NCBI GenBank assembly: GCA_029204225.1
Contig: CM055095.1
Location: 17,159,552-17,223,551 of the forward strand
From: Diphasiastrum complanatum
Taxonomy: Eukaryota; Streptophyta; Lycopodiopsida; Lycopodiales; Lycopodiaceae
Direction of reading: 5' to 3'
Length of the DNA: 64,000 bases
Below are positions 11,498 through 21,716 of this stretch, piece by piece; position 1 is the first letter of the stretch; every line of letters begins with the position of its first letter. A program made the position numbers and the translations under genes. Under the pieces are notes generated by a model, which worked only from the letters and a program-made list of their open reading frames with translations, ran no database searches and had not been told where the DNA came from.

Positions 11498-12340
11498 ACT
11501 AGCTTCCTATAGAGAGTAATGTTCTTGAAGGATCTTTCATTACCTCTTATAGTTAGCTTTACATTTGACTCCATAGGTGTATCACAAGACTTTGCATCTA
11601 CCATATGAAATATTTCTAGAATAGAATAAGCATACTTCCCTTGAAAAATGAAAGTAGATTGAGAAGATCTAATCACTTCTATTCCTAAAATGTAATGCAA
11701 GTGAACAAGATCATGCACCTTAAACTCACTCTTGAGAGCACTCTTGATATCCTCCACATCTTGGTTGTCTCCACCACTCAAGATGATATCATCCACATAC
11801 ATTAGCAAAATGGTAAGATCATTTCCAGCAAACCTATAATAAAGTGAATGATCATACTTACTCATAACAAATCCTTGAGAGATTAAGAAAGTGTTAATCT
11901 TAGCATACCAACTCCTTGGTGCTTGCTGAAGGCCATATAAACTATTTTGTAGAAAACACGCATAATTTGGCTTTGTAGGTTAAATGTAGATCTCGGGTTT
12001 CTCCATGTACACTTCCTCCTCAAGATCACCATTAAAAAAAGCATTTGTGATATCCAATTGCCATAGATCCCATCTATATAGAGTAGCAAGAGAGATGACG
12101 ACCCAAATGCTTACCATCTTTGCCACGGGTGCAAAGGTTTCATCATAGTCAATACTATGTTCTTGAGCATATCCTTTTGCCACCAACCTTGCCTTCTACT
12201 TTTTTATAAATCCATATTGGTTTGTCTTCACCTTGAAAATCCATTTGCATCCATTGCTTTCAAATTACATCAAAAGCTCACAAATTGAATTTCTTTGGAT
12301 CAAATGAATACCATGCATTAAATGCAGGTTCAGAGGTGCC
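11498..12340 (-). pseudogene. Ty1/copia reverse transcriptase fossil
   Basis: Minus-strand copia RT motifs in order: KGYAQEHSIDYDETFAPVAK, LDITNAFFNGDLEEEVYMEK, then MYVDDIILSGGDNQDVEDI (the YVDD catalytic motif), LHYILGIEVIRSS and TPMESNVKLTIRGNE. It is related to the copia at 21717-23730. It is broken in several places and looks old. Which of the two neighbouring LTR types it belonged to is not certain. Confidence 0.88.
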
Positions 12341-12486
12341 CACACATGTGGAGAGTACGGATTTGGACCCCTACCAAGTTTGGGATCAAATCTCCTCACC
12401 AAAATCAAGATTCCAGCTTGCCCTCTCAATACTAGTTTTTAGCACCAAAACTTGCTAAAAATGGATCTGCATTAGATCTTGTACTT
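12341..12486 (-). other. Short copia leader-like stretch
   Basis: Between the RT block and the primer-binding site there is only about 150 bp of non-coding sequence. A complete element would have gag, protease and integrase here, so the element is strongly reduced. Confidence 0.5.
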
Positions 12487-12499
12487 GGCTCTGATACCA
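12487..12499 (-). other. Primer-binding site, initiator-Met tRNA type
   Basis: The minus strand reads TGGTATCAGAGCC, the usual primer site of plant Ty1/copia elements, complementary to the initiator methionine tRNA. It directly follows the CA end of the LTR at 12500-13200, which fixes the orientation and the LTR end. Confidence 0.9.
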
Positions 12500-13200
12500 T
12501 GTGAAAGTATTGTACTTTAGGACCATAAATGGATCTAAAAAAGATCCACAAGAGTGATTGGATGCTTGCTTAACAATCTATCAAAAAACTAGTCATCAAA
12601 AAGTTGATCTAGATTGGCAATTTGACAAACAACAATCATTAACAATCAAAAGCATTGATCAACATTGAAATACGAGCCCACACGTGTGTAATACAGGTTT
12701 TAGTACGGCCTTCAACCTGAGAAACAAGTAGAAATTGATTTGTTTTCATTTGGATCACAAAAACTCAATGTACATAGTGAACTATCTTGAGATTGCCAAT
12801 GAGCTCCAAAAGTTTTCTATCTTCTCACTATGGGAGCTTGGAATACATATCAAATTCGACTTCCTTCTTGAAGTTAGGTGGATTTCGAGCATGTAATAAG
12901 GAATTTAACTCACCCTTCTTTCCCTGAAATGAAACCCTAGCCTAGATCCTGGAGTTATGCTTGGTAGGTAGCTAGTTGGTCAAATTTTCACCTTAAACTT
13001 AGGTGTAGGTCCTATAAAGTAGGGATGACCAACAAATAGACATGACCAACTCTCTTGACTTGACCTAACCTACATTAGGATGGGTTTCCCATGTGGCATC
13101 ATGGCCTCACATGTGCGGGACCCACTTGTTTACACAAATTAAACTATTCTACATGGTTTTTGATCAAGCTAGATTTGCCAATTTTTGGCAATTCTTCACA
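12500..13200 (-). repeat. Complete-looking copia 5' LTR, 701 bp
   Basis: On the minus strand it starts TGTGAAGAATTGCC and ends CTTTCACA next to a primer site, so both ends are defined by TG...CA with a TGTGAA/TTCACA terminal inverted repeat. The right end abuts the LTR-like unit at 13201-13896. No second copy is seen in the window, so its age cannot be estimated from LTR divergence. The start resembles the LTR at 52479-53021. Confidence 0.75.
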
Positions 13201-13250
13201 CTCCACTAAACTACCTTCATCATGATTTTGGTGCAAAAGAAGAGAAGAGT

Positions 13251-13347
<97 letters not shown>

Positions 13348-13896
13348 GGTTAGCTCAAATGCTCCTTATGCTTGCTAATGGAAAAACATTAACTATGGCA
13401 ACCAATAAGCATGAAAATAGAAAGCAATGGAAAACACAAACAAGAACATTAGCAAGTAGTGAATAGCAATTGAGGATGCTTCCCCCAAAATTGGTAGAGT
13501 TTCTTCCTTCTCATCAAGCATGGAAAATAGAGTATATGAGGTGTTTTTTTATAAATGCCTTGCCCCAAAATACTATTGGCTAATATGTACACTAATCCTT
13601 TCCATTCATCTTGGACCCAACTTGATCCAAAGGTCTCAAAAAAGTACATTGGATTTCACATGATTCATGTGAGTCTCCATTTGGACCCAACTCTAAAATA
13701 ATAGACTTCTAAGTTTAAAATGACTTTGGGCCTCACGTTTTATTTTAATTACAAAGGGGCCCAAGTATATTATTCTATTTACAACTCAACTTGCGTGCTC
13801 ATTGGACCATGGGCTTATATGCGTAGGATGCCATGCCCTCGCAACACATTTTATTGGCCGATATTATTTATTTACAATTTGTCGGGAATACCCCCA
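13201..13896 (-). repeat. LTR-like unit, family F, minus copy
   Basis: The minus strand starts TGTTGGGGGTATTCCC and runs through landmarks shared with the plus-strand unit at 18888-19660: TTGTAAATAAATA, GACTCACATGAATCATGTGA, TTTTGGGGCAAGG and CTATTCACTACTTGCTAATG. A TATAAAAAAACACC box sits in the middle, as in an LTR promoter. The two copies are clearly diverged. No coding region attaches to either. Confidence 0.65.
13255..13343. repeat. (GA)n microsatellite, about 89 bp
   Basis: An essentially uninterrupted GA run. It lies inside the family F LTR-like unit. The sister copy has only a CT-rich stretch at the same place (about 19470-19520), so the array expanded after the copies separated. An open frame across it encoding an Arg-Glu repeat is an artefact. 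Confidence 0.95.
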
Positions 13897-14825
13897 ACAG
13901 TGCAGTGCACCATTTAAGAGTTTCTAACATTATATTACTGATAGATCTAACTCGTATGCCGACTCGGCCATGCTTTTATTCTCATTGTCGTAAAATCTAT
14001 TGGGGAGACGCTGGGCTTTGTCTTTACTCATCGACCGGTCTGCAATCTTGTTGACATTCTGATATTGGCTTTCCTAGTGGATCTAGATTCTAGAACTCCT
14101 TTTTGGTTGTTCGACAATGTTCCTTGGTGTAGTTTGGCAGCATGATAATATGCAATATTCGTTGGGCACTTTCAGCATTTGTTATAAGATCAATGGTTGA
14201 ACTTTCTTCATACCAACTCGGTGAGGAGAAACCACCCTTCCCTGCTAGCTCATTTGACAGAATTTCTACACTCCCTTCAAGTTTTGAATGTGTTGTCAGT
14301 GGGGCAATGAGAAAATCCTCTCTCTGAGTTTTGATTTCTCCATATTCGAATTCAATAATACAGTCCCCTCATAGCTCACACAAACATCTTGTAATTTGTT
14401 AGAAGAATCTTTACCAAAATCATTCGTTAGAAGAATCTTCACCAAAAATTTCTAACATGCCCCCACTGTAATTTTGGTGACAGTCCCTTGGCACCTGCAT
14501 ATGTCATTGGCGTTGGCATGCATGGATGTGAAACTGTGGTAAAAGAGAGTAAAAAGGTGTATAGACAGGAAGGGAAAAAATAAAAGTGTGGTGAAAAGTT
14601 AGAAAAACTTTGGCAATAAGGTTAAGCTGCAAGGGGAAAAACGGAAGAGGTATATGTACAAGGGAATAAGGAAAATGAAATTGGAAAATATGTACATGGA
14701 AAAAATAAATACGTATAGGAAAAAAAAATAAGGAGGAGAAAATGAGGTAATGGTGAAAAACAATAAAAATAAAAATAAAGTTGAGTCCCAGGATCTTTTT
14801 CTGGACTTCTCTTGTCTTTTTTTTT
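13897..14825. other. Unassigned spacer
   Basis: No gene is supported. A short direct repeat (TTAGAAGAATCTTCACCAAAA type) occurs at about 14398 and 14425. From about 14520 to 14820 the sequence is purine-rich on the plus strand, which produces several hydrophobic spurious frames on the minus strand. Confidence 0.4.
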
Positions 14826-14837
14826 TTGAAGAATCGG

Positions 14838-15650
14838 ACACTCATTGAAAGTGCCAAGAGCATGTTGGCCCATGCCTTTCTTCCAAAGAAATTCTGTGCA
14901 AAAGTTGTTACTACAATTGTCTATCTACAGAATCGACCAACACAAAGGCCTTGAATGGAAAAACACCTTATGAGGTATGGACATGATCAAAACCATCAGT
15001 TAAGCATATTCGAGTGTTTGGATGCATTGCCTACGTTCAAATCCCAGCTGATCTACGAAAGAAACTTGACGACACTAGCAGAAAGTCGATTTTCATCGGC
15101 TATTCCCCAGATCACAAGGCATACAAGCTCTACAATCTGGATATCGAGAAGACATTCACCAGTATAGATGCCATTTTTTTGGAAGACCAATTCATCGACC
15201 ACAAGGAAAAAGTTCCATCGACCTCCTATCCCAAAGACGACAATTTGGAACTCATCATTGATCATCAATTTGACTCCAACTTCGACAAAGAGACAGACCC
15301 TCAACAAGTCGAACCACATCAAAGGAACAAAGTTCAACCTAGAAAATTGAACCGATCTAGATAGCCTCCATCCTGATTCATGAATGACCCAGTCTGCTAC
15401 TTTGTGCAAGAACCAAACATTGTCTCAGAGGCAATGTCAACACCTGATGCTGACCAGTGGAAAGCTGCAATGGAGATTGAATTCGATTCTCCCATCGAGA
15501 ATCAAACATGGACTATTACTGAGCTGTCAAAAGATCCGAATCCGAATCCATGAAAATGGACCTTCAAAGCGAAGTATGATGCTGGAGAAAGATGAAATCG
15601 ATACAAGACCAGACTTGTCGCCAAAGGCTTCTCCCAGATTCCAGATCTAG
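14838..15650 (+). pseudogene. Integrase end and linker of the copia fossil
   Basis: Carries the post-core copia integrase signature CIAYVQIPADLRKKLDDTSR, then IFIGYSPDHKAYKLYN and the acidic, low-complexity linker that precedes RT in copia pol. WKAAMEIEFDSPIENQTW marks the RT entry. Broken fossil. Confidence 0.85.
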
Positions 15651-16972
15651 ATTATTCAGAGACCTTTAGTCCTGTCATTAAGCATGTTTTGATTCGTCTA
15701 CTACTTTTGTTTGCAGCTACAACCGATCTCGAAGTCCACCAATTGGATGTCTAGACTGCCTTCCTCAATGGGACTATTGAAGAGGAGATCTATATATTGC
15801 AGCCAGAGGGATACGAGCTCAGGGGCAAGAAGCAACTAGTATGAAAAATCCACAAGGCTCTATATGATCTCAAACAGTCACCATTCAGAAAATCAATGCA
15901 TTTGTAATCGAGAATGGTTTTATTCCAAACTCGACAGACTCGAATGTCTACTTCAAGTCTATTTTTTCTTCCTTCATAATCATCACTGTTTACATGGATG
16001 ATGCATTACTTTCTAGTAACAATCTAAATTTATTGAAGGATATGAAATGCATGCTAGCACAGGAGTACAAGATGACTGATATGGGTCCAGCCCATTATTG
16101 CCTTGAAATCCAAATTCATCAAAATCAATCCAATAGACAAATTTATATCAATCAACAACGATATCTCACTAATGTGCTAGAAAAATATGGAATGACCAAC
16201 TGCAAATCAAGTTACTTTCCACTTGACCCTGATATGAAATTATCGAAGGAACAATGCCCTCAAACTGAGGCAAAAACGGAGGAAATGAAGCAATATCCAT
16301 TATCAACTCATTGATTATGCAATGCTCTGCACTTGACCAGACCTTGCATACTCAATCGGTTCACTTAGCCAATTTCTATCGAATCCAGGTTCAACCCATT
16401 GGAAAGCACTCATAAAGGTCATAAAGTATGTCGAAGCAACAAAACATCTTAGCATATGTTATGGAGGCAGCCAACCTGCCAATATTTTTGAAGGATACAC
16501 AGATGCAGATTGGGCAGGAGATATTGACACCAGAAGATCGACTTCTGGATTTGCATTCTTATACAATTAAGGCCCAATCTCATGGAATAGTCGAAAACAG
16601 ACCTCAGTAGCATTATCATCGATCGAATCAAAATTTATAGCTACCACAAATGCTACCAAGGAGACAATTTGGCTAAGGAACCTGCTTGCAGATATCGACC
16701 TTGCTCAGCCACATCCAATGATAATCTATTGTGACAATCAAAGCACAATTGCGCTATCTCTAAATCCGAAATTTCACTCTCAAAGCAAACATATCGAAAT
16801 CAGGTATCATTACCTTAGAGAAAAAGTGAAAATCAAGGAAGTATCATTGGTTTACTGTAGGACAGATCTTATGGCAGCAGATTACTTCACGAAAGCTCTA
16901 TCAAAGGAGCACCATCTCAGATTTTACAACATGCTAAATCTGAAGATCAAAGTTTTTCAGGATCCAGATTAA
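15651..16972 (+). pseudogene. RT and RNase H of the copia fossil
   Basis: RT is recognisable by the VYMDDALLSSNN catalytic-region motif, MTDMGPAHYCLEIQI and YINQQRYLTNVLEKYGM. RNase H is recognisable by IYCDNQSTIAL, KHIEIRYHYLREKV, LVYCRTDLMAADYFTKAL and a closing LKIKVFQDPD. The last frame ends at the polypurine tract. Broken in several places. Confidence 0.88.
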
Positions 16973-16979
16973 GGGGGAG
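16969..16979 (+). other. Polypurine tract
   Basis: AAGGGGGAG directly before the TGTTGG start of the LTR is the plus-strand priming site typical of plant copia elements. Confidence 0.85.
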
Positions 16980-17548
16980 TGTTGGATTTCTATGTTCAGG
17001 ATTAAATCCATTCGGTAATGAGCATTCTGAAAAATAGCCTCAACTGACAAAGACGACAAAGCTAAGGCAACCAACAAATCTGAGGCAGCTGACAAGAGGA
17101 GGCAACCGACAAATCAGACCAGGCCGACAAAGAGGACCAGGCCGAAGAATCCCACTTCGTCATTAGGGAAAAGTTGATCCAAGACTTTATGACAGTTCAC
17201 CTACTTGTACATAGTCTTTATTACTTAAAAAGTGACTCCAATTAATTAAGTAGGTAGAAAAGCATTGACCTGAAAGACTTAAAAATATCTTGTAAATAAA
17301 TATCTTTTCGGTTAGCTATCTACATAGAGACGGAAGCTCTAAAATATCTGTGTGCCTCACTAATTGCGCTCATTACCTTTATGTCCATGTACTCATCTTC
17401 TGAATAGTAAAATTTTTCCACTATTGTTTTCTTTCTTTTGAACATTAGTTTTGTTTATTCATCTTGATTATTGCTGGTAACTATTGCATTTCTGATCTAC
17501 AAACGTCTGTTGTTCTACTTCCACTGCTATCCCACTGATTTTCTAACA
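16980..17548 (+). repeat. Copia 3' LTR, 569 bp
   Basis: Starts TGTTGGATTTC after the polypurine tract and ends TTTTCTAACA, giving a TGTTGG...CTAACA pair of ends that matches the style of the LTR at 60297-61258. The interiors differ, so it is a related but separate family. Confidence 0.8.
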
Positions 17549-18860
17549 CCAGCAAGTGCCACACTACCGAATGCTCCCACGGACCTCATGACGGCCTACC
17601 AAGCCTTGGGAACCTTTATCCAGGATGCGGTAGTGGCCAAGACATCACTGGACAGCCGCGTACTATAGTTGGTGACAAACAACACCCAACTGCAAGCAGA
17701 TATTACAAAGCTGTAGCAAGAATTGATGATAGCTCAGCAAAATGAGATGGATGGACAGAAGGAGATTCTAAAGCTACAGCAAAAAGAAGATGGCCTAAAT
17801 CAGTATATCTAGAGCCTCTTCAAAGAAATCACGGATGCTTCGGCAAAGGTCCAGGAGCTTCAGTCAGAAGCCTCACAATGTCTCGCACAACTTTAGACTT
17901 ATGAGACGAAAAATACATGTCTGGGAGCGGAGGTGCAAGCATTGTAGAATGAAAAGACCTCCTGGTTAGCTCAACCAAAACTTGATACTAGGCCACTCTC
18001 ACAGGCTGAAATGAACTTATTCCGACATCAGGTGCAGGTTTATAGCCAAACTTTAAATAGCTACCAAAAAAAATTCGACAAATACAGGGCAAGCAAGTGC
18101 CAATCAGGAGTTGGCCCAGGCCAAGCAAGCCCTCAAGGCCTGCGGCCAGAAGTTCATGGAGTAGAAACCCCAACTAGCCCTGGTGGCAATTCTAGCGCAA
18201 CAATAAATGAGATCAAGGGCAACGAGATGGCCTATATCCCTATCTTAGGAGCTCAGCCAGAATGGAGAAAGTGACTGTTTGAATGGGACCTTGCGGCCAT
18301 CAGGGCATACGTTACTAGTCCCAGGCAGTTGAGGGTCAACGCCACTACCTCCCCTATCCACGTCGATCTAAATAGGCGGAGTGTGACACCCCCCTGAATA
18401 AAATCACAATCCACACCAGAAATTGGCCGAAGATCGAATCACTGTACGGGTGGAAGACGGACGTAGACGTTTGAAGGGATCTCATTCAGTTTTTAAAGCA
18501 ATTTCTCACCGATTCAGATCCAACAGTCCATGCGGTCGCCACATATGCTCGGAACTTGGAATTTTTTATAGGAGTCCCCACCAAATGGGATGACTTTTTG
18601 CCGGCGATCTGTTTTGATCTGAATACAACCTTGATCTCAGAAAAAGTTGAAGACCAACTACTAGTGGCACAAGTGTATTATAGAGCAACACTACTCTTGC
18701 AAAGTAGATTCCAGCAGTGGATCGACCATAATTGGCTACCAAGTGTACATAAATCCTTTCGCACCCAGAAGAATAAGAAGACCTTAGCCAGATTGGACTT
18801 CATGGAAGACGTCACTGGATATCTCCTCCACCAAAGGTGCACCAATCGAACCCTTTATTG
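17549..18860 (+). pseudogene. Decayed coiled-coil locus, plus strand
   Basis: A plus-strand stretch readable as heptad-like, Gln/Glu-rich sequence (LVTNNTQLQADITKL, MIAQQNEMDGQKEILKLQQK, SAKVQELQSEASQCLAQL). It is preceded by a Pro/Thr/Ala-rich start. A later open block at 18556-18861 contains KWDDFLPAICFDLN and LLLQSRFQQWIDHNWL. Composition resembles the minus-strand coiled-coil loci at 20281-21150 and 42140-43892. No RT, integrase or zinc knuckle is seen. It may be an accessory frame of a retroelement or a captured host gene. Decayed, with many interruptions. Confidence 0.4.
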
Positions 18861-18887
18861 AACCAGTAGAGTGCCGAGGGACCGGCA

Positions 18888-19660
18888 CTACTTCAGGTCG
18901 TGGGTCCCTTGGTGGTATTCCCAACATACTGTAAATAAATAAACTTGGAAAAATAAAGTAGAAAGTGTTGCGAGGGTTGTGGCATCCCTGTGTGTATAAG
19001 CTCATGACCAATAAGCATGCAAGTTAAGTTGTAGGTAGAATAAAGGACTTGGGCCTTTTTGTAAATAAAATAAGACTTGAGGCCACAATGTCAAGTTAAT
19101 AAACTTAGTATAAAACTTTCTAAGTTGGGTTCAATTTGAGACTCACATGAATCATGTGAATTCCAATGTATTTTCTAAGGCCCTTGGATTAGAGTGGGTC
19201 TAAGCCAATAGGATTTTGGGGCAAGGGCCTTTCCCATTGATAAAAAGGCACCTCTTGTACCATATTTCCATGCTTAATGAGGAGGAGGAAACTCTACCGA
19301 TATTTGGAGAGAAGCATCCTCATTTGCTATTCACTACTTGCTAATGCCATTTGTTTGTGGTTGCTATTTTGCTTTCTAGTTACATGCTTTTTGGTTTCCC
19401 TTGTGAATGTTTCCCATTAGTGAGCATAATGAGCAAATGAGCTAACCTCCACTCTCAATTTCTTTCTCTACCTCTTGCTCTACTACTTCTATCTTTCAAC
19501 CCCCTTCTCTCTTTCACTCTAAATCATGACTTGTATGTGGATAGTATAGGGGAGAGTAGTATTAAGGTTGGTAGTGTTAGTGTAAGGGGAAGAAAGCAAC
19601 TAGAAGTAGCATCTTAGCATAGTTAGGCACCTATCTAGTGAACTAACCCTCTTTGATAGG
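18888..19660 (+). repeat. LTR-like unit, family F, plus copy
   Basis: Colinear with the reverse complement of 13201-13896 over about 650 bp, starting GTATTCCCAACA. Shared blocks include GACTCACATGAATCATGTGA, TTTTGGGGCAAGG, a GATAAAAAGGCACC promoter-like box and CTATTCACTACTTGCTAATG. It is probably a solo LTR or the remains of an element whose body is gone. Confidence 0.6.
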
Positions 19661-20280
19661 CGGAAGGCCTACTCACCAAAAAAATCTACATCCCTACAGA
19701 AATGTGGCAAGAATGCCTTATGGATGGGTCTTGGACAATGGTATTATATTGAGCCAAGGCCGCATCATAGCAGACGGTGAGTGTGGTGGGATGATATTGG
19801 TGGCAGTCGTAGTATAGGGCTCTGAGCTCGTTATAAGTGAGGCAAAGGGCGTCAAGAAGTGCGGTGACGGTGGTTTAGCAATGCTTAATATGCTCTACGA
19901 GGGTGTTAGAAGGCTTCTCTGATCTTGTTGGCTGGTACTCTGGCACGTATCTACATGCTAGTGTTGTGAAGATGAAGGGATAAACGGAGGTGGAACAAAG
20001 AGGGGGGGTTGATTCATATGGTCTAGCTCCATTTGGAAGTGTCAATCGTGTGGAAAATTAATGATGGCACAAAGGCCAACTACAAAGAGGAGCGGAGGAC
20101 TCTCAAAAACATCAAAAAAATAGCCAAAATCCTTCACCTGGATAAAGCTAGTAAGGACAGCAAAAACAAAAGTATTTCTATTGACCTCCGATGCAATTTG
20201 ATTAATATGAATGACATTCGAATTAGAGAGGGGGGTAGCCGGGAAAGGAAGAGAGAAATAAAAAAATGCTAGTCTAATAA
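19661..20280. other. Unassigned spacer
   Basis: No gene is supported. A short Lys-rich open frame at 20033-20272 on the plus strand has no recognisable motif and is likely fortuitous. Confidence 0.4.
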
Positions 20281-21150
20281 AGTATTGAAAAATATAAGGT
20301 AAATTATCGTCTAGAGTAGTGAAAAACTCTAGAATGGCATTGAATTACTTTTTGAGGGTTCTTAACTAGCCTTTAGCTGCCTGGAGCACTTGCTCATCTT
20401 CTTGGAGTGTGCCATGTAGGGTTGTCAGCTCGGTATCCTTGGTGCGGATCTTAGCGTCATGAAGCTTTCTCTGATCCTAGTAAGTTTGTAGCACATGGCC
20501 AAAATGGTCCATATAATATTTGGCATGCTTCCTCTGTAGCTTTTGAACGGCCGGTGATTCCTCTTCTGTCGTGACTACCATCTGATCTAGGACAGTCTAG
20601 ATGGTCTACACCTATTGGCCTGCACCTGCTGGTGTACTTGTTGGAATTTCGTTTCTAGGACCGCCTGTTGAGTTTTGAAGTTAGTCTGGGCCCGTTGATT
20701 TTCTGTTCGCTCCTTTGAGACATTACGCTCTCTGAGGTTTGTAGATATTCATGTTTCTATTCCAACGCTGTTTGTCTCATGACGAGGAGTTGGCAGTCGG
20801 ATTGATAAGTTTGTCGTGCTGTCTTTTCTTGAAGGATCTGGGCCTGGAGGGTGGCCATATGTTGTTGGTGATATTGAGCTATTTGCTCTGCTTTCTTGAG
20901 CTGGTCGGTCAATTGATGGACCAGGTCATGACTCTCTTCTCTCTTTTTCTCTCTCTTGGTTCAACTGCGCGACTTGATCAGTCAAGGCCTGCAATGTCTG
21001 TCCCGCCACCAGTTGGCCACGAGATTACTCAATAGCTCTTTTGGAGAGAATCTGGTAGAGTTGATTTTGAAGGCCCGTTCAGGCTATCCAGCAGCCCAAT
21101 GCCTAAGTATCCGAGTCGGCCGATGGCGGCAGAATTAAGATGAGTGGTGA
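20281..21150 (-). pseudogene. Decayed coiled-coil locus, minus strand
   Basis: Read on the minus strand, this block gives a continuous coiled-coil style sequence, for example LVHQLTDQLKKAEQIAQYHQ, HMATLQAQILQEKTARQTYQ and RAQTNFKTQQAVLETKFQQ. The helices are Gln/Glu/Lys-rich with regularly spaced Leu. On its 5' side lies a Pro/Ser/Thr-rich low-complexity segment, the same layout as the loci at 42.1-43.9 kb and 17.5-18.9 kb. No catalytic domain is visible. Decayed. Confidence 0.45.
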
Positions 21151-21645
21151 AAGAGGTGCAGTGACGGAGATGGTGGAACAATTGTGGTGGAAACGGTGGT
21201 AACAATGGGAGTGACAATGGAGGTGATTGGAGCAATGATGGTAGAGATGAGTGTGGGGCGAATAGGAGATGAAAAAAGTGGAATAAAGATAGAGAGGGGG
21301 GATGAGGTGGCGATGGCGAGAGTGGTGATAGTGGGAGCGATGGAACTTGTGACGACGGTCGAGATAGGGGAAGTAGTTACAAGGCAGATAGGGCTCTGCA
21401 CAAGGGATATGATCTGAACTATGGGAAAAGAGTGGATGGGGCTGTGTACAGGGATACAATCTAAACTATGGGGGAAGAGATGATCAGAGCAGTGATGATA
21501 GAGATGATGGTGGGGCAGACGAAACAAGTGGAATAGAGATAGAGAGGGATAATGAGGTGGTGATGGTGAGAGCGACAGAATTTGTGATGGCGGTCGAGAT
21601 AAGGGAAGTAATTACAGGGTGGATAGGACTATGCATAATCGAATC
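21151..21645. repeat. Low-complexity GATGG/GGTGG region with internal duplication
   Basis: A G-rich plus strand made of degenerate short units. Segments 21230-21410 and 21490-21640 match each other (AAGTGGAATARAGATAGAGAG, then GAGGTGGYGATGGYGAGAG, then GGCAGATAGG/GGTGGATAGG), so a block of roughly 250-280 bp was duplicated in tandem. The His/Pro/Ser-rich frames on the minus strand follow from this composition. Confidence 0.65.
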
Positions 21646-21716
21646 TAACTTTCTGATCTAACTATTCGATTTATCTAGCTATTCTAAACTTAAGCAGAAC
21701 ACTAAGGATCTAACTT

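Larger units (their letters stand above)
14826..17548 (+). mobile_element. Ty1/copia fossil with 3' LTR
   Basis: A plus-strand copia element missing its 5' half. Order: integrase end (SAKSMLAHAFLPKKF, VFGCIAYVQIPADLRKKLD), the linker region with VSEAMSTPDADQWKAAME, RT (HQLDV and AFLNGT-like segments, VYMDDALLSSNN), RNase H (IYCDNQSTIALSLNP, SKHIEIRYHYLREKVK, DYFTKALSKEHH), polypurine tract and 3' LTR. It has many interruptions, probably more than eight, yet the 3' end is well preserved. It is nested between the two family F units. Confidence 0.9.

Noticed and set aside
12487-12499. Initiator tRNA gene fragments at the TGGTATCAGAGC motifs
   Set aside because: These are primer-binding sites next to LTR ends. 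No tRNA body surrounds them.
13185-13466. Open frame with a long Arg-Glu repeat
   Set aside because: It is only the translation of the (GA)n microsatellite.
14504-14873. Three overlapping hydrophobic Phe/Leu-rich frames on the minus strand
   Set aside because: They arise from a purine-rich plus strand and have no codon or domain support.
21103-21527. His/Pro/Ser/Thr-rich frames resembling a secreted or surface protein
   Set aside because: They mirror a G-rich low-complexity duplication and carry no signal peptide or conserved domain.
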